Below, piece after piece: positions 33,529-42,453 of a DNA stretch of 44,724 bases; within the stretch, counting starts at the first letter, position 1; every line of letters begins with the position of its first letter. Made by a program: the position numbers and the translations under genes. Location: positions 1 through 44,724 of the forward strand of contig JABFSS010000068.1 in the NCBI GenBank assembly GCA_013140485.1. The letters run 5' to 3'. Source of the stretch: Candidatus Peribacteraceae bacterium. GTDB taxonomy: Bacteria; Patescibacteriota; Gracilibacteria; Peribacterales; Peribacteraceae. The notes under the pieces were generated by a model. The model had not been told where the DNA came from. It saw only the letters and a list, made by a program, of their open reading frames with translations, and searched no databases.

Positions 33529-34378
33529 GGAGGCGCCCATTCTCTCCGTCATCATCCCCGCGCACAACCACCCGGAGATTCTCCGCAAAACCCTGGAGCA
33601 TCTTGAGCGGCAGACGATCGCGGACCAGATCGAGGTGATCATCGTCAACGACGGTGAAAAGTTAACCCTTCGTCAGACTCAGGGGAAAAGTGAAAAGCTG
33701 GACCTGCGAATTCTTGATGTTCCTCCGTGTCATCAGGGAACAGCGCGCAATATCGGCGCCAAGCTCGCTCACGGAAAATATGTGATGTTCATCGGCGACG
33801 ATATTTTTTTGGCGCCGGATGCGTGTGAGAAGCATGTGCACTCTCTTGATTCCCGATTCTCCGATCTCCGTTTCGCGGTGCTCGGCTTCACGACCTGGGA
33901 TCCCGCCTGCGGTATCACGCCGACGATGCGCTGGCTCGAACGCACGGGATGGCAATTCGGCTACCCGATGATCAAGCGGCACGCGCATCACTTCCTCCCC
34001 TCTCGCGTGCAACATCGCTTCACCTACACAAGTCACATCAGTTTGCCGACGAAGATCGCACGGAAGTTTCCGTTCCGTGAATACGTGACGCTGTATGGCT
34101 GGGAAGACATCGAATGGGGACTTCGGTTAAAGAACGCGGGCGTAAAGCTGCTGTACGAGCCGGGCGCCACAGCGCTCCATCATCATCACATTACGTTGAA
34201 AGATTCGCTCAAGAGAATGGAGACGCTCGGGAGATCGGCGGTCGTGATGGAGAGGCTGGTGCCGGAATTGAAATTGGTTCCACGAGGATGGAAGAAGCGA
34301 AAATACCGGATTGCGGCGATGCTGCCGGGGATGCGGGGGGCGCATGCCCGATCTTTTTTACAAGGACTGGCGGCATAG
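33527..34378 (+). CDS. Family 2 glycosyltransferase
   Basis: 283 residues. The GT-A fold begins at once (MEAPILSVIIPAHNHPEILR), with the nucleotide-binding VIIVNDG, CHQGTARNIGAKLAHGKYVM, the metal site FIGDDIF (DXD-like, residues 89-95) and the acceptor-side motif GWEDIEWGLRLKNAGVKLLY. Soluble, probably transferring a sugar to a lipid or envelope glycan. Residues ~45-55 (LTLRQTQGKSE) are encoded by a dispersed palindromic element. The start is fixed by tsaB on the other side; TAGAGT stands 6 nt upstream. Confidence 0.9.
   Translation: MEAPILSVIIPAHNHPEILRKTLEHLERQTIADQIEVIIVNDGEKLTLRQTQGKSEKLDLRILDVPPCHQGTARNIGAKLAHGKYVMFIGDDIFLAPDACEKHVHSLDSRFSDLRFAVLGFTTWDPACGITPTMRWLERTGWQFGYPMIKRHAHHFLPSRVQHRFTYTSHISLPTKIARKFPFREYVTLYGWEDIEWGLRLKNAGVKLLYEPGATALHHHHITLKDSLKRMETLGRSAVVMERLVPELKLVPRGWKKRKYRIAAMLPGMRGAHARSFLQGLAA
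33661..33690. repeat. Dispersed palindromic element inside the GT2 gene
   Basis: GTTAACCCTTCGTCAGACTC and AGGGG follow the CCCTTCG...CTCAGGG outline of the repeat at 11088-11129. Encodes LTLRQTQGK in a surface loop between the second strand and helix of the GT-A fold. Confidence 0.55.
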
Positions 34379-34413
34379 CGCTTCCAATGGACGTTCGCAG
34401 CGCCGCGCCGTCC

Positions 34414-34441
34414 TTGCATCGGAGATGCAAACGCGTAGACT
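34414..34441 (+). promoter_or_regulatory. Promoter with 7-3-7 inverted repeat over the -35
   Basis: TTGCAT (34414-34419), 16-nt spacer, TAGACT (34436-34441), 8 nt, ATG 34450. TTGCATC-GGA-GATGCAA (34414-34430) is a perfect inverted repeat covering the -35, a likely operator. Confidence 0.6.
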
Positions 34442-34449
34442 TTTTAGCA

Positions 34450-35085
34450 ATGAATCCCCACTCTTCCGCAAAAAACTCCGGCGCAGCGACCAAGACGAAA
34501 ACGTTATTGGAAGCGCTGAGTGGATGGCTTCCTTTAAAGAAAGAACAGGCCAAGTTGAAGAAGGTCGTCCCCGAGCTTTCCGACGAGGATCTTTCGAAAA
34601 TCAGTCGACTCTTGAAGAAGTGCGGCAAGCCTCCCGCGCCGTCGGGCAGTCTGCAGGATTATCTGAACTGGCACTTTGCGGAAAAGGAGAAGCGCGCGGA
34701 AATCGTGGAAAATCTCGCCGTGCTGCGCCCCAAGGAGCAAGAAGACATGAAGCGCGCGATCATGATGGAGGGCCGTCGTCTGACGGAGCCGGAACTCGAC
34801 GCCGTCTTCAAGAACGAAACGACGATGCTGCAGTATTTCTCGACGCTCACGGGCTCCCAACTCGAAGCGTACCTGCGCAAACTGGATGACCCCGCAGTGG
34901 AGATGCCCGCAAATGTAAAAAAGGGCATGAGGAAAATGTTCACGGCTTTCCGCGACGAGCGGCTGAAGTTCGAAGAAGCATGGGCGGAGAAAATCGGGCC
35001 GCATATAGAGGATATTGCCGCGACACAGACGATCATGGACCAACTTGGCCAACTGGAGAAAATCCAGAAACAACTTTCCCGCTAA
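34450..35085 (+). CDS. Unrecognised 211-residue helical protein
   Basis: Start at MNPHSSAKNSGAATKTKTLL, set by the promoter just upstream; the longer frame from 34114 runs through the GT2 gene. Almost entirely charged helices (LPLKKEQAKLKKVVPELSDE, LKKCGKPPAPSGSLQDYLNW, MLQYFSTLTGSQLEAYLRKL). No signal or membrane segment. Followed 12 nt later by the 237-residue gene, likely one operon. Confidence 0.7.
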   Translation: MNPHSSAKNSGAATKTKTLLEALSGWLPLKKEQAKLKKVVPELSDEDLSKISRLLKKCGKPPAPSGSLQDYLNWHFAEKEKRAEIVENLAVLRPKEQEDMKRAIMMEGRRLTEPELDAVFKNETTMLQYFSTLTGSQLEAYLRKLDDPAVEMPANVKKGMRKMFTAFRDERLKFEEAWAEKIGPHIEDIAATQTIMDQLGQLEKIQKQLSR

Positions 35086-35097
35086 CCCCCCTACTCT

Positions 35098-35811
35098 ATG
35101 GCACAGCGCAACGAAGTGCAGGAAGAAGATCCCGTCGAGCAGGCACCTGATGAGCGATACATCACCCTTCCCAATGGTTCGCAAATCACAATCTTGCAAT
35201 ATGAAGCCTGGCGCAACACAACTATTGCAGACGCCACCCAACTCATTGCGGCAAACGAACAAGGGCAATTAACCGAACAACAAAAAACTGATTTGCCCGA
35301 TACGGTGCAGAGTCTTCGTGACATCCTGGCGATACAACTTGATGATTCACAAGCAATTCGACGACGTGATCTTCGCGATACGAACTACAGCAATGTTGGT
35401 AAGGACCGGACGCTTCGGTACCAGCTGCGGGTCCTGCGCAATCTCGATCTTTCCCTGCATGCCCCCTTCGGAACGGCATGGGGACAGATGTTTAGTAATT
35501 TTATTGTCGAAGACATTTCAAATTTTTGCCACATCGAATCGCTGCGATTCACGGACTACGTTCGGCAATTCGTCAAAGTGGGTGGAGGTGCATTGGGCGG
35601 AGGCATCGCAGGAGGAGTTCTGGGAATGCTTGGTGGGAATGCTCTTGTTCCCGGTCCCGGCGGAGTAATCGGCGGAGGGGTTGTAGGAGCAGCCTTGGGA
35701 GGTGTGGGTGGATACCTTGCAATCGACCGGTGGTTTCGCAACCGGGCACACCGGCGTTATCCGATTTTGCGCGGAGGGACTCCTGCAGGACTCCATCCCG
35801 CACTGGCGTAG
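35098..35811 (+). CDS. Unrecognised 237-residue protein with glycine-zipper segment
   Basis: MAQRNEVQEEDPVEQAPDER. Residues ~1-150 soluble and charged; residues ~158-205 form Gly-zipper membrane helices (KVGGGALGGGIAGGVLGMLG, GGVIGGGVVGAALGGVGGYL); basic end. Such segments insert into membranes and oligomerise. Second gene after 34450. The design resembles the protein at 10028-10837. No family recognised. Confidence 0.7.
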   Translation: MAQRNEVQEEDPVEQAPDERYITLPNGSQITILQYEAWRNTTIADATQLIAANEQGQLTEQQKTDLPDTVQSLRDILAIQLDDSQAIRRRDLRDTNYSNVGKDRTLRYQLRVLRNLDLSLHAPFGTAWGQMFSNFIVEDISNFCHIESLRFTDYVRQFVKVGGGALGGGIAGGVLGMLGGNALVPGPGGVIGGGVVGAALGGVGGYLAIDRWFRNRAHRRYPILRGGTPAGLHPALA

Positions 35812-35829
35812 TGGAGACCGGTTCGTCTC

Positions 35830-35857
35830 TTGCGCAAAGAGAAAAACCCGATATACT
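35830..35857 (+). promoter_or_regulatory. Promoter of nusA
   Basis: TTGCGC (35830-35835), 16-nt spacer, TATACT (35852-35857); start near 35864, leaving a ~68-nt leader. A TTGACA at 35881 has no matching -10. Confidence 0.55.
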
Positions 35858-35931
35858 AGATGCATCAACGTATCTGGTAATTGACACTATTCCAACCTTG
35901 GAATGGTGGCTTCACCGTCCCCACCTATCTC

Positions 35932-37203
35932 ATGAAAGCATCATTCCTCGCCGCCATTAACCAAATCTGTTCCGAAAAGAACGTGAAGCCCGATCAGGTC
36001 ATCGAGGCCGTAAAACAGGCCATCGCCACCGCGTATCGGAAAGATTTCGGGAATAAAGAACAGGAGATCCGCGTGGAACTTGAGGAAGGCCGCGACATGC
36101 CGTCGATTCTTCTCGTGAAAGAAGTGGTGGAAGACGTGGAGAACGACAACTTTGAAATCAATCTCAAGGACGCGCGGAAGATCAAGCCCGACGTGGAAGT
36201 GGGCGACGAAATCGCGATCGACGTGACGCCGGTCGAGTACGGACGCATCGCGACGCAGGCGGCCAAGCAAGTGATCTTGCAGAAATTACAGGAGGCCGAG
36301 AAGCAGAGCTTGTACGAGATGTTCAAAGATCGTGAAGAGGAATTGCTGACGGCAAACGTGACGAAGGTCGACCCCAACTGGGTGACGCTCGAGATCGAAG
36401 GTATGACGGTGAGTCTCCCGTGGAGAGAGCAGATTCCCGGCGAGCACTACTACACCGGCAAGCGCATCCGCGTGTACCTGGATAAAGTGGAACTGACGGG
36501 AAAGGGCCCGCAGCTGCGGATTTCCCGCACGCACCCCAACCTCGTGAAGAAATTGCTCGAGCTTGAGATCCCCGAAGTCCGCAACGGCGACGTCGAGATC
36601 ATGGGCATCGCCCGCGACGCCGGCTTCCGCAGCAAAGTGGCAGTGAAGAGCAACGACCCGCGTATTGATCCGATCGGCGCGTGCGTTGGGCAGAAGGGCG
36701 TGCGTATTCAAGCCGTGATGGAAGAGATCAACGGCGAACGCGTCGACATGATCGAATATTCGCCCGATCCGATTAAATTGATTTCCCTCGCGCTCCAACC
36801 CGCCGCGATCTCCGCGGTCATCATCGTGAACGATGAAGAGCGACTCGATGACCAGGGCCGCAAAGTGAAGAAGCGCGCCGCCGTGTTCGTGGAAGAAGCG
36901 CAGCGTCCGATGGCGATCGGCAAGAAAGGCCAGAATATCCGCCTCGCGACACAGCTGACCGCCTACGAACTCGACATGTACAACTACGCCGAGCTGCCCG
37001 CCTTCAAAGCGAAGCTCGCGGAACTGCGCGGGGAGCCGATGCCGGCCGAAGCTGCCGTTGAAGTCAGCGAAGGCAGCGAAGGAGGATCCGCGGCAGATGA
37101 TGGGTCTGCAGGTGGCGCTTCAGCAACGACTGGCAATGATTCCGCCGCCGCGCCCGCCGCTACCGACGCGCCTCCCACGGAATCGGGAGAGAAAGCTGCA
37201 TAG
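35932..37203 (+). CDS. nusA: NusA transcription elongation/termination factor
   Basis: 423 residues from MKASFLAAINQICSEKNVKP. N-terminal RNAP-binding domain (~1-125, with TPVEYGRIATQAAKQVILQK), S1 domain (~135-200, TANVTKVDPNWVTLEIEGMT), KH1 (IGACVGQKGVRIQAVMEEIN) and KH2 (MAIGKKGQNIRLATQL), then an Ala/Glu/Ser-rich acidic tail. Normal NusA order without extra acidic repeats. The long leader is unlike the leaderless genes nearby and leaves room for regulation. Confidence 0.97.
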   Translation: MKASFLAAINQICSEKNVKPDQVIEAVKQAIATAYRKDFGNKEQEIRVELEEGRDMPSILLVKEVVEDVENDNFEINLKDARKIKPDVEVGDEIAIDVTPVEYGRIATQAAKQVILQKLQEAEKQSLYEMFKDREEELLTANVTKVDPNWVTLEIEGMTVSLPWREQIPGEHYYTGKRIRVYLDKVELTGKGPQLRISRTHPNLVKKLLELEIPEVRNGDVEIMGIARDAGFRSKVAVKSNDPRIDPIGACVGQKGVRIQAVMEEINGERVDMIEYSPDPIKLISLALQPAAISAVIIVNDEERLDDQGRKVKKRAAVFVEEAQRPMAIGKKGQNIRLATQLTAYELDMYNYAELPAFKAKLAELRGEPMPAEAAVEVSEGSEGGSAADDGSAGGASATTGNDSAAAPAATDAPPTESGEKAA

Positions 37204-37321
37204 CGGAAACTTACTAAGAAACGCGAGTAATTTAAGCAACGAAAGAGGATATTTTCCTGTACTGCATGGGCAATTTCGCTATGCTTCCAACCCTTCAATT
37301 TCTCTTTCCTTCTCCCCCCGT

Positions 37322-40300
37322 ATGCGCGCCCTGCCTTCGTTCTCCCGTGCCGTCTCGTCTTTTCTCATTGTCGCACTCAGCGTCGGCAGTTCCGTTTCAT
37401 TGCCGGCGATGGCCGTGGCGAAAGGGAGGACCGACGTGGTGCGATCCGAAGGACGCGCGCAGTACACCGCCGATCAGGTCATCGTGAAACTGAAGAATGC
37501 GCCGACGACGGACGCGGCATCCGCGATGACGAACATCGCGCGTGAGAAGGGAGTGCAGGTGAAGAACGTAAAAAATCTCCTCAGGAAAACGGCGCAGGTC
37601 AAAGGGAAGGCGAGGCTCGAAGCACTGGCCGATACGATCTTCACGGTCAACCTCAACGGCGGAGACCCTGTGGCGGTCGCGCGACAACTGAAGACCGATC
37701 CGCGCGTGGCGTTTGCCGAACCGAACTACAAACTGCATGCGCTTGTAACGCCCAATGATCCGCTCTACGGACAGCAGTGGGATCTGAGTAACACGGGGCA
37801 GACCGGCGGTACGACGGACGCGGACATTGATGCTCCCGAGGGCTGGAACACGACGCATGACAGCACTCTCACCGTCGCAGTCATCGACACCGGCGTCGAT
37901 TACACCCATCCGGACTTGGCGGGAAACATGTGGACCAACCCCGGGGAAATCGCCGGAAACGGCCTTGATGACGATGTAAACGGATACGTGGATGACGTTC
38001 ACGGGTACGACTTTGTGAACCGAGACGGCAATCCAATGGACGACTTCGGCCACGGCACGCACTGTGCCGGCACCATCGGTGCCAAGGGCAATAACGGCGT
38101 CGGGATCGCCGGCATCAATTGGAACGTGAAGATCGCCGCCCTCAAGTTCCTCGATTCGTCCGGCGGAGGTACCACCGAAGGCGCGGTGGAAGCGATTCTC
38201 TACGCCAATAAAATGGGCTTCAAAGTCACGAGCAACAGCTGGGGCGGCGGAGGGTTCTCCCAAATTCTCTACGATGCGATTGCCGCTGCGAACAGCGAAG
38301 GCAGAATCTTTATCGCGGCTTCCGGCAATGACGGATCGGACACCGACGCATTCCCGATGTACCCGGCTGCGTACGATCTGCCGAATATCATTTCGGTCGC
38401 CGCCACCGACCACAACGACGCGCTTTCCGGCTTTTCCAACTACGGCGCGGTCTCCGTCGATATCGCCGCACCCGGCGATGACACGCTCTCCACCGTGCCC
38501 ACGGGCTCCTGTCAACTGTGCGACCCCTCCGGGTACCTGCTCCTCAGCGGCACCTCCATGGCGACGCCGCACGTCGCGGGCGCTGCCGCACTGCTCTGGT
38601 CACGAGAACCCGGGCTGACCAACGCCCAGCTCAAGACCAAGCTCTTGGCACGCGTCGACACGCTCCCCTCGCTCACAGGAAAAATGGTGAGTGATGGTCG
38701 CATGAACCTGCAAACGCTCTTTGAAGTCGATACGACCGCCCCCTCTCCCGTCACCAACCTCACGGCAACGGCAACCGCATTCAACGCCATCGCCCTCACA
38801 TGGACGGCCACGGGCGACGATGCAACGACCGGCCGCGCGAGTCGTTACGATGTGCGCTACTCCACCGGCCCGATCACCGCAGGGAACTTCGCCACCGCGA
38901 CGGTCGCGACCGGCGAACCCGTTCCCGGGTCTGCCGGATCGGCGGAGTCGATGGTGATTCGCGGTCTTGACCCCCTCACAACGTACTACGTGGCGATGAA
39001 GGTTATCGACAACGTCGGGAATGCCTCCGCACTCTCCAACGTGCCCTCCGCAAAGACATTGGCAGCGACGACGATCTTCACCGACAACATGGAGAACGGC
39101 ATCAACGGCTGGGCCACCGGCGGCGTCATCTTCGACGCAGACAACCTTTGGCATCAGAGTACCCGCCGCAACGTGAGTCCGACGCATGCCTGGTACTACG
39201 GAAAGGAGAGTACGGGCAACTACGATACCGGCACGCATAACATCGGTACCTTGACCTCGCCCGTCATTTCGCTCAGCAACCTCACGAGCAGCGAACTTGT
39301 CTTCTCGCAATTCGTGGACACGGAGAACTTCTCCTTTGTCGATCTTGCCCAGGTGCAGGCGCGCGTCTTGACTTCCTCCGTATCGACATCGGCATCTCCG
39401 CTGTACGGTCCTCCGCCACTGCCCGATCCCAATCAATGGACGACGTTGCTCCAAACGGGAACCACAAACGGTATCTTTACGAAGGAGTCCGTCGATCTCA
39501 GCGCGTTCGACGGCAAAACCATTCAGATCCGGTTCCTATTCGATACGGTCGACGATTTCCTGAACGCATTCGAAGGCTGGTACGTCGATGATGTTTCCGT
39601 CCGGGGCACCTCCACCGCCGTCGGCGTCGACGTTCGCCCGACACTCAAACTTGCTCCGCAGATTCATGCCGGTGACACTCTTCCTGAGAGCTGGACTATC
39701 GAGGTGATTGGAGAAGGCAGCGCCACGGGCATCGTGTCGCAGACGCTCCCCGCAGGATTTGTCTTCCTGAATTCCGTTCCGGGTGGTCCGAACGGCTGCA
39801 AGCTCGTGGAAACCAACAAAGTGAGTTGCCCCTTTACAAACTTGAAGTCCGGCTCGCCGCAGGGTTACCTCGTCTACGTGAAGGTTCCGGCCAATTACCC
39901 GTGCAACACGAATTTCACGACGCAGATTGCGGTTGAGAGCAGTTCGGCCACCGATCCGACTCCGGGGAACAACACCTCGACGGCAACGACGAAGGTGACG
40001 TGCACCGGTAATTCGTCGTCTTCCAGTTCCAGCACGAGTTCGTCGAGTTCAACCTCATCGAGTTCAAGCTCTAGTTCCAGAACAAGCTCCTCGAGTTCGA
40101 GCTCCACCTCGTCGAGTTCGAGTTCGAGCTCCACGTCCTCAAGTTCAACGTCCTCCAGTTCCAGCAGCAGTTCATCGACGGGTCCCGGCGTCGATGTCCG
40201 CCCGACGCTCAAGCTTCCTCCGCAGATTCACGCCGGTAGCGATCTCCCGGAAAACTGGATCATGGAAGTTCTGGGTTCAGGCAATGCGACGGGTACCATC

Positions 40301-42292
40301 TCTCAGACGCTACCTGCCGGATTTACCTTCCTGAATTCCGCTCCCGGTGGCCCAGACGGTTGCAAGCTCATCGGAACCAACAAAGTGATTTGCCCTTTTA
40401 CCAACCTGAATTCCACTGCGTCGAAGAGTTTCCTCGTCTACGTGAAGGTTCCGGCCAACTACCCGTGCAACACGAATTTCACGACGCAGATTGCGATTGC
40501 GACCAGTTCCGCGGCGGATCCGAATCCGGGGAACAACACCTCGACGGCAACGACGAAGGTGACGTGCACTGGTAACTCGTCGTCGTCTTCAAGCTCGACG
40601 AGTTCCTCGACGTCATCGAGTTCGTCGAGTTCAACATCGACCAGCTCCAGCACGAGCTCCTCAAGTTCAAGCTCCACCTCGTCGAGTTCGAGTTCAAGCT
40701 CCACATCCTCGAGTTCGACCTCCTCCAGTTCCAGCAGCAGTTCCTCCACGGGCCCCGGCGTCGACGTCAAAACAACCCTCAAGCTTCCTCCCCAGATCCA
40801 TGCAGGAGACAAACTTCCGGAGAACTGGATCATTGAAGTGGTGGGAGCAGGCAATGCGACGGGCACGGTGACGCAGACGCTGCCTACAGGATTCGTCTTC
40901 CAGAACTCCGCACCAAGCGGATGCACGCCCCTGGCGAACAACAAAGTGAGCTGCCCGTTCACTGGTCTAAATTCCAGTGCAGCGAAAAGTTACCTTGTCT
41001 ACGTGAAGGTTCCGGCCAATTACCCGTGCAACACGAATTTCACGACGCAGATTGCCGTTGCAACCAGTTCCGCAGCGGATCCGGTTCCGGGGAACAACAT
41101 GTCTGAGGCATTCACGAAGGTGACGTGCGCCTCCGTCTCGACGGGCAACCTCTACGTCTCGCAGAACACCACTCCGCTCCGCAGTCGCCAACTGACCGGC
41201 GGCGCGCTCGGCGAAGCGGTGCTCCGTCTTACATTCCGCGCGGACACGGAGAAGATCGACGTGACCGATCTGCAGTTGAGCCAGCTCAACGGCACGACCA
41301 TCGGCTCCATCGACCGGCTCGAATTGTACAAGCCGGGAGAAACGTTGCCGTTTGCCAGCGCGACCGTCGCCGGTTGCGGGACCGACGTCACGCCTCCAAA
41401 GACCTTCTGCGCCAAGATGCTGTCGCAACAGCTTGTAATCGCACCGGATCTCGACGTGGTCGTGATCGTGCAACCGCGCATGAAGACGGACGAGAACGGC
41501 GCGGTATCGGGTGACGCGGTGCAGCTCTTTGTGTCTCCCGCCGCCGTCGTGAACTACACCACCGGCGAAGGCGCGGTGAAGGCGCGCGGATTGGCCTCCA
41601 GCCGCACGCTGGCCGCGAACAACGGCAATGCGACGCCCGAGGGCGAGATCTTCATCGGCCGCACGTCCGCCGCATCGACGAACCAGCAGATCACGGGGAA
41701 TCCCAACGTGACGGTGCTGAGCAAGATCATGGCCATCGTAAACGCCAACCCGGATGCAAACGGCACCAATGTCCCCACAGGAATCGCCGACGTCGGCCAA
41801 TTCAAAATCACCGCGGCGCCGAATAACAACACGAAGAACGGGTCCAATGACGTCGTCGTCGCCGACGCATTCTTCAACGTCATCGCCACGAACGTCGCGA
41901 TTGACGGCTCTTCCTTGAAGTTCTTCAACAAAGCCAGCAGCAGCACGTTCGTCTCCTGTTCTCCGGTAGCAACGGACGGCTCGCCGCTCGCGGGCACCGT
42001 GACCGGCAACTTCCTGGCCAAATGCACCGATCTGAGCGGAGCAAACACCGCCATTGATTCCGGCACGGACCAGACGTTCGTTCTCCGTCTGAACATCACG
42101 AATCCGAAAGTCGACTCTACACAGGCGTCCGCACTTCAGGTGAGCCTGCAGAACTTCGATTCCATCGCCAACGGAAGCCTCAGCGCCATCACCAGCCACT
42201 TCCAGTGGCACGATACGGACACCGTCTCGACGCCGTACCTCTGGGTGGAATACCCGGAGACGATCGTGAAGTCGACGATGTATCAGTCCTGA
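37322..42292 (+). CDS. Giant secreted subtilase (S8) with repeat domains and Ser-rich linkers
   Basis: 1656 residues from MRALPSFSRAVSSFLIVALS, a clear signal peptide (cleavage likely after PAMA, ~32). Inhibitor-like prodomain (~45-130), then S8 catalytic domain with Asp189 (AVIDTGVDYTHPDL), His244 (DFGHGTHCAGT), Asn336 (AASGND) and Ser412 (SGTSMATPHVAGAAALL), all present. A fibronectin-III-like domain (~473-580), a jelly-roll-like segment, three ~125-residue DUF11-like repeats (VDVRPTLKL... to NTSTATTKVTC), each with the conserved Cys in GCK and ANYPCNTNF, and two long Ser/Thr linkers (nt 40012-40180, 40576-40752). The C-terminal ~385 residues are a separate beta-rich part; no anchor seen. 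Probably an extracellular or cell-surface protease. Confidence 0.95.
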   Translation: MRALPSFSRAVSSFLIVALSVGSSVSLPAMAVAKGRTDVVRSEGRAQYTADQVIVKLKNAPTTDAASAMTNIAREKGVQVKNVKNLLRKTAQVKGKARLEALADTIFTVNLNGGDPVAVARQLKTDPRVAFAEPNYKLHALVTPNDPLYGQQWDLSNTGQTGGTTDADIDAPEGWNTTHDSTLTVAVIDTGVDYTHPDLAGNMWTNPGEIAGNGLDDDVNGYVDDVHGYDFVNRDGNPMDDFGHGTHCAGTIGAKGNNGVGIAGINWNVKIAALKFLDSSGGGTTEGAVEAILYANKMGFKVTSNSWGGGGFSQILYDAIAAANSEGRIFIAASGNDGSDTDAFPMYPAAYDLPNIISVAATDHNDALSGFSNYGAVSVDIAAPGDDTLSTVPTGSCQLCDPSGYLLLSGTSMATPHVAGAAALLWSREPGLTNAQLKTKLLARVDTLPSLTGKMVSDGRMNLQTLFEVDTTAPSPVTNLTATATAFNAIALTWTATGDDATTGRASRYDVRYSTGPITAGNFATATVATGEPVPGSAGSAESMVIRGLDPLTTYYVAMKVIDNVGNASALSNVPSAKTLAATTIFTDNMENGINGWATGGVIFDADNLWHQSTRRNVSPTHAWYYGKESTGNYDTGTHNIGTLTSPVISLSNLTSSELVFSQFVDTENFSFVDLAQVQARVLTSSVSTSASPLYGPPPLPDPNQWTTLLQTGTTNGIFTKESVDLSAFDGKTIQIRFLFDTVDDFLNAFEGWYVDDVSVRGTSTAVGVDVRPTLKLAPQIHAGDTLPESWTIEVIGEGSATGIVSQTLPAGFVFLNSVPGGPNGCKLVETNKVSCPFTNLKSGSPQGYLVYVKVPANYPCNTNFTTQIAVESSSATDPTPGNNTSTATTKVTCTGNSSSSSSSTSSSSSTSSSSSSSSRTSSSSSSSTSSSSSSSSTSSSSTSSSSSSSSSTGPGVDVRPTLKLPPQIHAGSDLPENWIMEVLGSGNATGTISQTLPAGFTFLNSAPGGPDGCKLIGTNKVICPFTNLNSTASKSFLVYVKVPANYPCNTNFTTQIAIATSSAADPNPGNNTSTATTKVTCTGNSSSSSSSTSSSTSSSSSSSTSTSSSTSSSSSSSTSSSSSSSSTSSSSTSSSSSSSSSTGPGVDVKTTLKLPPQIHAGDKLPENWIIEVVGAGNATGTVTQTLPTGFVFQNSAPSGCTPLANNKVSCPFTGLNSSAAKSYLVYVKVPANYPCNTNFTTQIAVATSSAADPVPGNNMSEAFTKVTCASVSTGNLYVSQNTTPLRSRQLTGGALGEAVLRLTFRADTEKIDVTDLQLSQLNGTTIGSIDRLELYKPGETLPFASATVAGCGTDVTPPKTFCAKMLSQQLVIAPDLDVVVIVQPRMKTDENGAVSGDAVQLFVSPAAVVNYTTGEGAVKARGLASSRTLAANNGNATPEGEIFIGRTSAASTNQQITGNPNVTVLSKIMAIVNANPDANGTNVPTGIADVGQFKITAAPNNNTKNGSNDVVVADAFFNVIATNVAIDGSSLKFFNKASSSTFVSCSPVATDGSPLAGTVTGNFLAKCTDLSGANTAIDSGTDQTFVLRLNITNPKVDSTQASALQVSLQNFDSIANGSLSAITSHFQWHDTDTVSTPYLWVEYPETIVKSTMYQS

Positions 42293-42316
42293 TGACACCG
42301 AATAAAAGACTGGAAG

Positions 42317-42339
42317 GAGCGGCCACGGGCCGCTCTTTT
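42317..42339 (+). terminator. Intrinsic terminator of the subtilase gene
   Basis: GAGCGGCC-ACG-GGCCGCTC followed by TTTT. Confidence 0.85.
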
Positions 42340-42350
42340 CGAAAATGATC

Positions 42351-42378
42351 TTGACGATGGGGCAAGACGCACTAGCAT
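42351..42378 (+). promoter_or_regulatory. Promoter of the leader/attenuator
   Basis: TTGACG (42351-42356), 16-nt spacer, TAGCAT (42373-42378); start near 42385, 3 nt before a leader-peptide ATG. Confidence 0.65.
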
Positions 42379-42387
42379 GAAAGACTC

Positions 42388-42453
42388 ATGAAACGGACAT
42401 CTTCCTTCGCCGCATTGCGTCGCCGCCGTCTGTTCTCCACAGAGGGCCGGTGA
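42388..42453 (+). CDS. Putative Arg-rich leader peptide
   Basis: 21 codons, ATG to TGA. Begins MKRTSSFAALRRRR and ends STEGR; six of 21 codons are Arg, four in a row (CGT CGC CGC CGT, 42418-42429). Its last codons overlap the first arm of an RNA switch. Reads like the leader peptides of amino-acid attenuators. Confidence 0.45.
   Translation: MKRTSSFAALRRRRLFSTEGR

Noticed and set aside
34114..34449. Long N-terminal extension of the 211-residue protein
   Set aside because: Overlaps the GT2 gene out of frame and reads as Arg/Gly-rich shadow; a promoter sits just before 34450.
37397..38572. 391-codon minus-strand frame opposite the subtilase
   Set aside because: Arg/Gly/Val-rich shadow of a GC-rich gene whose plus frame has an intact catalytic triad.
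40012..40752. Short repeated Ser-codon DNA as a CRISPR array or satellite
   Set aside because: No constant repeat with unique spacers; it is in-frame Ser/Thr linker coding sequence. No CRISPR array or cas gene seen.
40967..42298. 443-codon minus-strand frame opposite the subtilase C-terminus
   Set aside because: Shadow frame, highly Arg/Gly-rich, no motif, no promoter; the plus frame is continuous with the protease.
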